NCBI GenBank assembly: GCA_013042475.1
Contig: JABDQA010000124.1
Location: 1-41,206 of the forward strand
Direction of reading: 5' to 3'
From: Desulfofustis sp.
GTDB taxonomy: Bacteria; Desulfobacterota; Desulfobulbia; Desulfobulbales; Desulfocapsaceae
Length of the DNA: 41,206 nucleotides
Shown: one piece after another, positions 15,000-22,351 of the stretch
How the letters are laid out: each line of letters begins with the position of its first letter
How positions within the stretch are numbered: the stretch's first letter is position 1
Translations under genes and position numbers: made by a program
The notes under the pieces: model-generated
Databases searched by the model: none
What the model saw: the letters and a program-made list of their open reading frames with translations, nothing else
What the model was told of the DNA's origin: nothing

Positions 15000-15368
15000 T
15001 TGATATTTTCACTGGTGATTCGAAATCAGCACAATAGTAGATTTCCTGTCAATCGTTACATCTCCGCACACACCCTAAATATTCTGGGTAGTCAGAAATT
15101 TGCGGTACTTGCTGAAAACCCGGACCTGACAGTGACGATCAACCGTACAGACCTTAAACAGGTCATGGCAGGGTCAGAATCTTTGGCAGACCAGATTGGT
15201 GACGGTACCGCCAAGGTTGAAGGCAATACAGAAATTCTCAATAAACTGGCTTCCGCAATGGTAGTATTTGACCCGCTGTTTAAGGTAATGCCAGGGACAG
15301 CCGGAGCCCCGATACCTGAAAATCTGAACGATTTTGAATACGGTACGCTAGATGTGACCGGTGAATAG
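15000..15368 (+). pseudogene. C-terminal remnant of a linear alkylsulfatase
   Basis: From about 15090 the frame encodes FAVLAENPDLTVTINRTDLK, then DGTAKVEGNTEILNKLAS and FDPLFKVMPGTA, which is the SCP2-like C-terminal domain of BDS1/SdsA-type alkylsulfatases. The catalytic metallo-beta-lactamase domain (HxHxDH motif) is missing, and no start or ribosome binding site is convincing. The first 30 codons do not match the family. A shorter copy of the same region lies at 929-1057, so two related gene tails survive in this window. Confidence 0.65.
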
Positions 15369-15498
15369 TCACCATCTGAAACCTAACTAGACCCATAATT
15401 ACAATTAATTTTCAGACTTAGACAACTCTTTTGAAAACATTCAGATTTGTAATAGAATCTCGCCATTTGCTAGCCCTATCTTTATCCCTCTCTTTTAG

Positions 15499-15514
15499 CT
15501 ATAGTCAACTATAG
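15499..15514. promoter_or_regulatory. 16-base palindrome upstream of the ArsB/NhaD gene
   Basis: CTATAGT-CA-ACTATAG (15499-15514) is a perfect 7-2-7 palindrome about 110 bases before the permease start. It lies in the only gap large enough for that operon's promoter and may be an operator. No adjacent regulator gene is present to test this. Confidence 0.4.
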
Positions 15515-15622
15515 AATAGCTTCCATTTACCTGACTGGTTGATGTGATTTTTAGATTTCATCCAAACGCGATCCCGGCAGGCCTACGCTGATCGTCTGTC
15601 GACCATACCTGGAGAATAGCTT

Positions 15623-16927
15623 ATGGAAGGAGCGCTCCTGCCCATAATCGTTTTTTTTGTCGTATACGTCATTATCACTTTCGAGATCCTCAACAAGGCC
15701 GTGGCCGCCATGTTGGGGGTAATGATTCTTTTGGCGCTGCATGTTACCGACGAGCATCACGCGGTTAGTCTTATCGATGTGGAGACTATTATGCTGTTGC
15801 TGGGCATGATGAGCATTGTAGTAATCCTCAGAAAATCGGGAATATTCACCCTGCTTAGCGTCAAGATCGCTGAGTTGACCCAGGGCAGCCCGCTGAAAAT
15901 ACTCATTCTTTTCTCAGTAGTGACGGCAACGATGTCGGCGTTTCTCGACAATGTCACCACCGTGTTGATTATCATCCCCATCATCGTCGAGCTGACTGCC
16001 GGCATGGGACTTAATCCGCGGCTCTTCGTTATCAGCCAGGCAGTTATTTCCAACATTGGCGGCACCGCAACCCTTATCGGCGATCCGCCCAATATCATCA
16101 TCGGTTCCAAGGTGGGCCTGACTTTCAATCAGTTTGCCGTCAATCTCTTCGTACCGGTGGTGATCTCCTTTGGCCTCGCCTTGGTGATCATCTGGGCCAC
16201 CAATCGGGAAGTATTCAAGCCGGTCAACACCAGCCTGTCCAAACTGTTTTCTATCCAGCTGCTGCTCGAGAAAATCCGGCTCGATTTCCTCAACACCCCC
16301 ATTGACCGGATGCTGCTGATCAAAAGTGTGAGCTGCCTGGCACTAGCAATATTTCTTTTTATCACCCAGACTATCACCAAACTCTCACCGGGTGTCGTCG
16401 CCATGCTGGTGGCCATGATCCTGTTCAGCATCTCCAAAATGGATGTTGAAGAGATGCTGGAGGAGATCGAGTGGTCCACCCTGCTTTTCTTCGCCGGTCT
16501 GTTCATCCTGGTTGGTATTCTGGAGGAAAAAGGCGTGATCGAGTGGATCGCCCACAACGTCTTTTTACGGATCGGCGACGATCCTTACGTCATCGTCCTT
16601 ACCGTCCTCTGGGTGTCAGGTATCGCTTCGGGATTTCTTGACAACATCCCCTTCACCATCACCATGATCCCAGTAGTCCAGCTGATGATGGAAACGACCC
16701 CGGTGCCCCATAACATTCTCTGGTGGGCTCTGGCTCTTGGTGCCTGTCTGGGAGGCAACTTGACAATAATCGGCGCCTCTGCCAATATCGTCTCGATCGG
16801 CATGGCCAAGCAGTCCGGGGTGAAAATAAGCTTCATCGATTTCATGAAGACAAGTGCGCTGATCACCCTGGTCACGCTCTGTGTCGCCTCCGCCTACCTG
16901 TCACTTTATCTCTGGTTGAGCCAATGA
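15623..16927 (+). CDS. ArsB/NhaD-type ion transporter permease
   Basis: This 434-residue membrane protein has about 11 predicted helices arranged as two related halves. Each half carries the family's FLDN motif: SAFLDNVTTVLIIIPI at about residue 106 and SGFLDNIPFTITMIPVV at about 338. NIGGTATLIGDPPNIIIG in the first half is matched by GGNLTIIGASANIVSIG in the second; these re-entrant glycine-rich loops bind the transported ion in the ion-transporter superfamily. Members move Na+/H+, arsenite or carboxylates. No ars genes are adjacent, so a Na+/H+ or anion role is as likely as arsenite. Its stop overlaps the next start (ATGA), so the eIF2B-like protein is co-translated. Confidence 0.92.
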   Translation: MEGALLPIIVFFVVYVIITFEILNKAVAAMLGVMILLALHVTDEHHAVSLIDVETIMLLLGMMSIVVILRKSGIFTLLSVKIAELTQGSPLKILILFSVVTATMSAFLDNVTTVLIIIPIIVELTAGMGLNPRLFVISQAVISNIGGTATLIGDPPNIIIGSKVGLTFNQFAVNLFVPVVISFGLALVIIWATNREVFKPVNTSLSKLFSIQLLLEKIRLDFLNTPIDRMLLIKSVSCLALAIFLFITQTITKLSPGVVAMLVAMILFSISKMDVEEMLEEIEWSTLLFFAGLFILVGILEEKGVIEWIAHNVFLRIGDDPYVIVLTVLWVSGIASGFLDNIPFTITMIPVVQLMMETTPVPHNILWWALALGACLGGNLTIIGASANIVSIGMAKQSGVKISFIDFMKTSALITLVTLCVASAYLSLYLWLSQ

Positions 16928-17811
16928 ACCAAGCAGAAAAGGAAAATCTCGACAGTCTGTTTCTCTATCACGGCAACGTGCTGGGTGCTGCTCGGACCAC
17001 CTCGATGGCCCTCAATTCACTGATCAACGCCTTTGATCAGCTCGAGTGCGAACAGGATGAAATCTTCGAGCTCTATGAGGAACTTGCCGCGGCTATTAAA
17101 GCAGCTCAGCCACGAATCACTCCGTTGAGCCATATCCTGGAGCAGTTCGAGGAGGAGATGAAGCCTTTCTGGTCAAAAGACCTCGTCGAGCTCAGGGCCC
17201 GGGCGAAGAAGATCCTGAAAAAAAAGGTCGAGCTCTACCAGTCCCGGGCCGAGCGGGTCGTCCGTCATGGTATTAAGTTTGTCGAGGAGGGAGACGGCAT
17301 CATTGTTCATTCGGCCAGTTCCATGGTTACCAACGTACTGCTCCAGGCCAAACAGGTGATGCTCAAGGATTTTTCGGTCATTGTTCTGCAGCTCGATCCG
17401 GTCCGGACACCGCAGGTGGCTCTCACGCTGGAAGAGCAGGAGATCCCCCATATCGTAATCCCGGCTTTCAATCTCTGCCATTATGTCGAACAGGCTAACA
17501 AGATTCTACTCGGTGCGGTGAGTGTTACCCGAGACCTCAAAGTGGTCGCCCCGGTTGGAACCAGCACCACCCTGAGCCTGTGCCGGCTCAACGGCATAAA
17601 AAGCTACCTGTTCGCCAACTCATTTCATTTTTCCCATGGCCTTGCCGGCGCTCAGCGCATCTTTCGGACTGATGAGAAGGTTGCCTCGTCCCAGACTACC
17701 TATCATCTCACGACCCACTCCCACGACCTAGTTGATATAGAATTGATTGACACCCTGATCGACGAGGATGGCATTGTGGAGAATGAACGGCTCTGGGCGT
17801 TTGCTGGGTGA
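16924..17811 (+). CDS. eIF2B alpha/beta/delta-like protein, probably non-catalytic
   Basis: This 295-residue protein has an N-terminal helical half (to about residue 110) and a C-terminal Rossmann-like half of the eIF2B/MtnA/ribose-1,5-bisphosphate isomerase family: DGIIVHSASSMVTNVLL, VIVLQLDPVRTPQVALTLEE, IPHIVIPAFNLCHYVEQA, KVVAPVGTSTTLSLCRLNGI. Isomerases of the family carry a catalytic cysteine in a THCN motif; here the equivalent is HSASS (near residue 129), so isomerase activity is unlikely. It may instead bind a sugar phosphate or nucleotide and regulate. The start is ATG 16924, which overlaps the permease stop by four bases; a longer upstream reading lies inside the permease gene and was rejected. 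It probably regulates or serves the permease. Confidence 0.85.
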   Translation: MNQAEKENLDSLFLYHGNVLGAARTTSMALNSLINAFDQLECEQDEIFELYEELAAAIKAAQPRITPLSHILEQFEEEMKPFWSKDLVELRARAKKILKKKVELYQSRAERVVRHGIKFVEEGDGIIVHSASSMVTNVLLQAKQVMLKDFSVIVLQLDPVRTPQVALTLEEQEIPHIVIPAFNLCHYVEQANKILLGAVSVTRDLKVVAPVGTSTTLSLCRLNGIKSYLFANSFHFSHGLAGAQRIFRTDEKVASSQTTYHLTTHSHDLVDIELIDTLIDEDGIVENERLWAFAG

Positions 17812-17922
17812 AAATATTGAAAGAGCAAGTGTACACACGAACCGTCTTAGAGCAATAAAAGCAATCCCATATTCATGGTTATTCATCTCCTTATCGAACT
17901 TGTTAGAATCAAGAAAAATATG

Positions 17923-18843
17923 GACCCCATTGCCAAGATAATTACTTCAGTACTATCTCTTCTGATTCTCTTGAATGCATCCCCAACTTCTGCCTGTACG
18001 ATAATATCAGTTCATTTTAAAAGCGTTATATTGTTCGGGGGAAATGAGGATTTACCGCCAAGAAGTTCGTTTATGGTCATAGATAAGAGGGGAAAGTTAG
18101 GCGTTGTCTATTTTGCAACTCCATGGAAACAATGGCCGTTACTCGAGCAATCAGGTATCAACGAAAATGGATTGTGTTTTGATTTAAACTGGATTCCAAA
18201 AGAAGAACTTACTCCTCAACCGGAAAAATTAAGGCAGAATGAATGGGTCATAACCCAATTGATGCAGGAGGTTTCTACAGTGAAGGAGGCGCTTGCAAAA
18301 ATATTTGAATATAACTGGGGGGACTCTCTATCATATCAAGTGCATTTTGCAGATAAGTCCGGTGATGCCGCGATTATATATCCAGGCCTAAATGGTGAGC
18401 TTACATTTTCAAGAAGATCGAGAGGAAGCAACTACTTGGTATCAACCATGTATAATCATGCCAGACGTCTTAGAGCATCTTGGCTGGGACTCGATTTCCC
18501 CTATAAACTGTTGTTTGATTCCAAGTTCAGAGCTGCAGATGACATGCTTTCCGGATATGATTCTGAACAAGATTTTACCGTAGAATTTATGGGTTCAGTG
18601 CTTGAAGCAACCCATAGAAATTGGTGGTTTAGTACTCCATTCTCAATAAAGACTGTCTACTCAACTATTTTTGATCCCAGAAATTTACAAATATATTTGT
18701 ATTTCAATCGGCAATTTGCTCATCCACATGTCATAGATGTGCAACGAGAGTTACATGAAAGTAAATCCTATAAAAAGGTCTCATTAACGGATTTGGTTTC
18801 TCATGAAAATACACAAATAGAATCTACTCTGGAAAAACCGTAG
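17923..18843 (+). CDS. Exported linear amide C-N hydrolase (choloylglycine hydrolase-like Ntn family)
   Basis: From ATG 17923 the 306-residue product has a signal peptide (MDPIAKIITSVLSLLILLNA...SPTSA) directly followed by a cysteine (CTIISVHFKSVILFGGNEDL). In Ntn hydrolases of the C45/C59 and penicillin-acylase-like groups the new N-terminal cysteine is the nucleophile, followed by a G.N.D segment as here. The later GINENGLCFDLN and YQVHFADKSGDAAIIY segments fit the fold. It would cleave an amide bond in the periplasm. An earlier in-frame ATG (17875) adds 16 residues ahead of the signal peptide and neither start has a strong ribosome binding site. The gene is visibly more AT-rich than its neighbours, suggesting transfer into the locus. 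Confidence 0.8.
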   Translation, partial: DPIAKIITSVLSLLILLNASPTSACTIISVHFKSVILFGGNEDLPPRSSFMVIDKRGKLGVVYFATPWKQWPLLEQSGINENGLCFDLNWIPKEELTPQPEKLRQNEWVITQLMQEVSTVKEALAKIFEYNWGDSLSYQVHFADKSGDAAIIYPGLNGELTFSRRSRGSNYLVSTMYNHARRLRASWLGLDFPYKLLFDSKFRAADDMLSGYDSEQDFTVEFMGSVLEATHRNWWFSTPFSIKTVYSTIFDPRNLQIYLYFNRQFAHPHVIDVQRELHESKSYKKVSLTDLVSHENTQIESTLEKP

Positions 18844-18896
18844 ACCTCCTGTATATTGCTTTTTACCCTAATAAAATTTCATAGAATGTAAGTAGC

Positions 18897-19361
18897 ATGC
18901 GTGACCTTATAGAGAAAAGCGTCATCGATAAATTTTCGTTTCAACTGGGAATGATAAACTGTTTTGCTGAGATGGTGGCTTGCGGAGTAAAGAAACTGGC
19001 CATAAGCCCGCCTCTGTTGCCAAGCCAATATGAAACCATCGCCCCCTATTCTGAAAAAATAGTCGAAGGCTTTGCCATAGAGTCCTATCTGGAGAACTCA
19101 CTGCTGATTACCTTGCTGCAGTCGCCCGAATTTACCCGGGGCAAATGTTCGATCCTCTATTACAAAAGTGGATCGATCTTGGAGACCTATCTCGAGCTTA
19201 AAGCCAGACAAGCCTCACTGGTCGAGTCGGGCCGCTATGATGTCCAGTCCCGGGAGGAAATATCGATCGCCTTCATGGAACTGCTTACCTATCCGCCAGA
19301 GGTGATCGAAGCAAAACTCGCGGGTTCTCATCCGGATCCGTTTCTGATTATCGAACCATGA
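18897..19361 (+). CDS. Protein of unknown function downstream of the permease/eIF2B-like genes
   Basis: This 154-residue soluble protein was not recognised. It has alternating helix and strand patterns: MINCFAEMVACGVKKLAISP, ENSLLITLLQSPEFTRGKCS, ILYYKSGSILETYLELKARQ, and EISIAFMELLTYPPEVIEAK. No membrane segment, signal peptide or known catalytic motif is visible. Its codon use and G+C resemble the permease and eIF2B-like genes rather than the AT-rich hydrolase between them, so it may originally have belonged to their operon. After the stop the same frame stays open for 23 codons with protein-like content (IPDLFRRLEDSGGGTDHAIR), which may be decayed coding sequence. Confidence 0.65.
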   Translation: MRDLIEKSVIDKFSFQLGMINCFAEMVACGVKKLAISPPLLPSQYETIAPYSEKIVEGFAIESYLENSLLITLLQSPEFTRGKCSILYYKSGSILETYLELKARQASLVESGRYDVQSREEISIAFMELLTYPPEVIEAKLAGSHPDPFLIIEP

Positions 19362-19435
19362 AAGCAGATCCCCGATCTGTTCCGGCGCCTAGAGGACTCG
19401 GGTGGCGGCACGGACCACGCCATCCGCGAGTAGCT

Positions 19436-19454
19436 AAGGCGGCAGGCCTTTTTT
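19436..19454 (+). terminator. Short intrinsic terminator candidate
   Basis: AAGGC (19436-19440) pairs with GCCTT (19446-19450) around GGCAG, and the T-run continues to 19454. It lies 75 bases after the unknown gene, facing the convergent VOC gene. The stem is only five pairs. Confidence 0.35.
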
Positions 19455-19861
19455 CAAAGAAGAAGGTCAGGTGACGTCGCTTCCTGGAACTCAACCTGAT
19501 AACCTTCGGGATCATCAAAGACAAAGGCCCGGATCTTCAGCTCTGCACTGTTGAAAAGTTCCGATTGATTAGCCAGGTTCAGCCCCAGGCAGAATTTATA
19601 CCAGGGCATGACGTCCGGTACGCGGATACAAATCTGTACGGTTTTTTCGGCATGCCAGTTCTGCATTCCTTTTTTCTCATCGACAATGCCTAGGTAGCCG
19701 GAATCGGATATCTGATAGATTTTACACCACCCCTGATCTATCGCTAATGAAAACCCGAGGGTTTCACCGTAGAATTTGATACCTTTACTCAGGTCCCGAT
19801 AATAAATGAAGGTGATCATCTTATCTGCTTTATTGGCAGATAGATGCGGTCTGTCAGGCAT
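19454..19861 (-). CDS. VOC (glyoxalase/dioxygenase-fold) family protein
   Basis: With ATG at 19861 this is a 135-residue protein with the vicinal-oxygen-chelate pattern: FIYYRDLSKGIKFYGETLGF at the start of the first beta-alpha-beta unit, and a second unit ending DDPEGYQVEFQE, where a glutamate usually serves as metal ligand. The substrate is unknown; members act as lyases, dioxygenases or resistance proteins. I rejected a start 31 codons upstream because it would overlap the flavin reductase gene and has no family match. A GAGGGG sequence precedes the chosen ATG. It is the last gene in the long minus-strand catabolic cluster. Confidence 0.85.
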   Translation of the reverse strand: MPDRPHLSANKADKMITFIYYRDLSKGIKFYGETLGFSLAIDQGWCKIYQISDSGYLGIVDEKKGMQNWHAEKTVQICIRVPDVMPWYKFCLGLNLANQSELFNSAELKIRAFVFDDPEGYQVEFQEATSPDLLL

Positions 19862-19904
19862 GATTCTGCACCCCTCTGAGCTGGCTTTATTATAGCTGGT
19901 CCTG

Positions 19905-20474
19905 TTACCGGTAGCCGACCCCAACTTGATAGGCTTTGGCCACATACGATCCAATGGACCAGTATTTCCTGTCCGTTGCCGTGTACAATAGCGGATTCAT
20001 CGCCTGGACATCGGGATGTCCATCCTTGATAAAGCGCTCTTCAGAGTAGCTGGCAACGACCTCCCCGACATAGAGCGTATTGCTGGGCATTTCAACGGTG
20101 TCGACTAGCCTGCACTCAAAACACATGGGACATTCGACGATCATCGGTGCCGCCTCACCCAGTTCGCCATAAAACAATTCGAACAGATCCGATTTATCAT
20201 GCTTCTTGCCGCTCACGACACCGCAATAATCTGTCACCGCCGCCATACCGCAATGAGGAATATTGACGCTGAAAACTCGGTGTTCGCTTATCCCTCCGGC
20301 GGTATAGTGGGTAGGGTGTATGGATGTGCCAATATAGGCCGGTTTCATGTTTAGTCGATACACTTGACCGACGGTGATGAAATTCGCCTTGCCGTTTACC
20401 TGACTCCCTATCAATCCAATCACCATCGGGTTGATCCTGACGTCGGTGCCCAAATTGATCTTCTCGTGATCCAT
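19905..20474 (-). CDS. Flavin reductase family protein (flavoredoxin-like)
   Basis: This 189-residue protein fits the FMN-binding split-barrel flavin reductase family: PMVIGLIGSQVNGKANFITV at the N-terminus (the usual P..V.L..S...G..N..T/A segment), PAYIGTSIHPTHYTAGGISE in the position of the flavin-binding strand and loop, and EHRVFSVNIPHCGMAAVTDY. It contains several cysteines, including VECPMCFECRLVD. Related proteins in sulfate reducers act as flavoredoxins or NAD(P)H:flavin reductases. GGGGAGGG precedes the ATG, and it starts 20 bases after the aminotransferase stop. It may supply reduced flavin for an oxidoreductive step in the cluster. Confidence 0.9.
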   Translation of the reverse strand: MDHEKINLGTDVRINPMVIGLIGSQVNGKANFITVGQVYRLNMKPAYIGTSIHPTHYTAGGISEHRVFSVNIPHCGMAAVTDYCGVVSGKKHDKSDLFELFYGELGEAAPMIVECPMCFECRLVDTVEMPSNTLYVGEVVASYSEERFIKDGHPDVQAMNPLLYTATDRKYWSIGSYVAKAYQVGVGYR

Positions 20475-20494
20475 GGTACCCTCCCCGTCGCCAC

Positions 20495-21670
20495 TCAGAT
20501 GCTTTCGAAATAAGATTTCATCCGGGTCATGGCGACCTCCAAGTTTTCATAAGAGTTGGCGTATGAAAGGCGGATAAAATCGCCGCCGTAGGTGCCCATT
20601 TTGGTGCCGGGGACCACCGCTACACCGGCATCGAGGAGTTCCTTCGCCACCTGTTCCGTTTCCTTGCCAGTACCGGAAACATTAACCATGACGTAAAAAG
20701 CCCCTTTGGGTTCCGAGAAGCTGACGTGTGGCATCGATGAGAGGCGATCTGCCACCAGATCCCGCCGAAGGGAAAACTCTTGCACCATATTGTGAAGGGC
20801 GGCCTGAGGACCATTGAGCGCTTCGGTTGCTCCGTATTGAGAAAAGGTCGACACACAATTGGTCGAGTACTGATGAGCGCGCACCAGGGCGGACATCAGA
20901 CTGCGATCCACCCCGACATAACCGAGTCGCCAACCCGTCATGGCATAGCTCTTGGAAAACCCGTTGACAGTGATGGTTCTCGGTCTCATTCCGGGAAATC
21001 CCGCCATACTGTAGTGTTGTTCGCCGCCATAAATCAGATGCTCATAGATCTCATCGGAGAGCACCAGCCAATCTTTTTCTATGGCCAGACGCGCTATCTC
21101 TTGGAGTGTGTCCTGTGAGTATACTGCACCGGTTGGATTCTGAGGCGAGTTCACAACGATCAGTTTGGTTTTTTTGCTGCAATGAGCGAGAATATCCTCT
21201 TTTACCGGATTGAAGCCATTACTCTCGTAAACGGGAAGGGCAACGGGAACACCTCCTGCCAGATCGACACACGGAGAATAATGAGGCCAGCAGGGATCTG
21301 GGATCAAAACTTCATCTCCATTATCAATAAAGGCAATCATAGTAAGGAAAACGGCTTCATTGGCCCCAACCGTAACCATGATTTCTCCGTCGGGATCGAA
21401 TTCGAGGCCGTTATCCCGTTTGAATTTATTTGCGATTGCGGACCTCAGCTGGTCAATTCCATAATTGGAAGCATAATGCACATGTCCTTCATCAAGAGCC
21501 TTTTTGGCTGCTTCCTTGATATTGTCTGGAGTGTCGAAATCAGGACGACCGATGCCCAGGTTGACAATATTCTGTCCTTGAGCTTGTCGTCTGTGAACCT
21601 CTTCAAAGACTTTCCGGATTCCCGAGAAAGGGACTCGGCTCATTCTTTCCGCATCATACATTTGTTTCAC
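20495..21670 (-). CDS. PLP-dependent aminotransferase, class I/II
   Basis: This 391-residue cytosolic enzyme has the fold-type I aminotransferase set: NLGIGRPDFDTP near the start, NSPQNPTGAVY with N177 contacting PLP, D206 and Y209 in LSDEIYEHLIYGG, and the PLP lysine K240 in NGFSKSYAMTGWRLGYVG. The C-terminal FIRLSYANS carries the substrate carboxylate-binding arginine. It exchanges an amino group between an amino acid and a 2-oxo acid. In this cluster it would convert the amino acid released by the carbamoylase into a 2-oxo acid. It begins 15 bases after the AroM-like gene. Its exact amino-acid preference cannot be read. Confidence 0.95.
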   Translation of the reverse strand: MKQMYDAERMSRVPFSGIRKVFEEVHRRQAQGQNIVNLGIGRPDFDTPDNIKEAAKKALDEGHVHYASNYGIDQLRSAIANKFKRDNGLEFDPDGEIMVTVGANEAVFLTMIAFIDNGDEVLIPDPCWPHYSPCVDLAGGVPVALPVYESNGFNPVKEDILAHCSKKTKLIVVNSPQNPTGAVYSQDTLQEIARLAIEKDWLVLSDEIYEHLIYGGEQHYSMAGFPGMRPRTITVNGFSKSYAMTGWRLGYVGVDRSLMSALVRAHQYSTNCVSTFSQYGATEALNGPQAALHNMVQEFSLRRDLVADRLSSMPHVSFSEPKGAFYVMVNVSGTGKETEQVAKELLDAGVAVVPGTKMGTYGGDFIRLSYANSYENLEVAMTRMKSYFESI

Positions 21671-21685
21671 CGTCGAGGATTTTTG

Positions 21686-22351
21686 TTAACTCGCTGATTT
21701 GTATATTTCCAGTGCCACTCGGGCCGCCAGAGTGGTGGGCAGCAGGATCGGACAGCCGCAAAGATCCCTGAGCCGCTGCCAATGCTCTTCTCTGAAACCC
21801 ATGCAGTCGATGGCCACGAGATCGGCTGGCAGAGTCCTGAATTTCTCACCAGCTTCGGTGAAGCCTGTGGCCTCGTAGGGTGAGACCACGGCGGATGCAA
21901 CGGTCACACCCTGTTCGTTCCAATGCTCTACCGCCGCCGCTTCCTGGGCTTCATTCGGCACGATGATGCCGATCTTGCCCGCCGGACAGATTGCCTTTAT
22001 CAGCGCCGGCATAATCATCCCGGGGAGGAGTACCTGAATGGGGGCGTTAACCATCGGGAAGCCGCCGCAGCATAAAACGACAGCCAGACGGGCACCTTCA
22101 GACGCAAGCACTTCCACCTGGCGCTCAAGAGAGGGAAAGAGAGTCGGCAACGGGATTTCAACAGTCGTCTTATCGCTGAGCAGGCAGACAAGCGGGGAGT
22201 CCCCCTGCTTGTCTTCGAGGGACCGAGCCTCTGCGCAACTGAGGCCATCGAGGGCGCCAACCAGAGTACGGGGAACTCCCGGCGCGATCCTGTCGTAGAC
22301 CTCCTCGTGGTCAGGCCGAGGTGAGTGCCCAAGGGTGATCAGTCCAATCAT
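21686..22351 (-). CDS. AroM-family protein (Asp/Glu/hydantoin racemase-like fold)
   Basis: Starting at ATG 22351 this is a 221-residue protein beginning MIGLITLGHSPRPDHEEVYD, a pattern typical of AroM. Two cysteine-centred motifs, VVLCCGGFPMVNAP and VAIDCMGFREEHW, stand where Asp/Glu/hydantoin racemases keep their two catalytic cysteines. The N-terminus overlaps the cyclic amidase stop by four bases (ATGA), which is why I prefer this start over an ATG six codons earlier. Beside a cyclic amidase and a carbamoylase it may racemise a hydantoin or amino-acid intermediate. AroM itself has no firmly known function, so this role is inferred from context. Confidence 0.88.
   Translation of the reverse strand: MIGLITLGHSPRPDHEEVYDRIAPGVPRTLVGALDGLSCAEARSLEDKQGDSPLVCLLSDKTTVEIPLPTLFPSLERQVEVLASEGARLAVVLCCGGFPMVNAPIQVLLPGMIMPALIKAICPAGKIGIIVPNEAQEAAAVEHWNEQGVTVASAVVSPYEATGFTEAGEKFRTLPADLVAIDCMGFREEHWQRLRDLCGCPILLPTTLAARVALEIYKSAS

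Noticed and set aside
14374-15003. 209-residue plus-strand frame opposite the DUF2848 gene
   Set aside because: Antisense shadow; the minus-strand reading matches a known family along its whole length.
16723-16923. Extended N-terminus for the eIF2B-like gene
   Set aside because: It lies entirely inside the permease gene; the ATG at 16924 with a four-base overlap is the natural start.
15623-16927. Arsenic resistance operon
   Set aside because: The permease is of the ArsB/NhaD superfamily, but no arsC, arsA or arsenic-type arsR gene is adjacent; the ArsR-type gene at 6181 is distant and lacks the metal-binding motif.
19862-19954. 31-residue extension of the VOC protein
   Set aside because: It overlaps the flavin reductase gene by 50 bases and does not fit the VOC fold.
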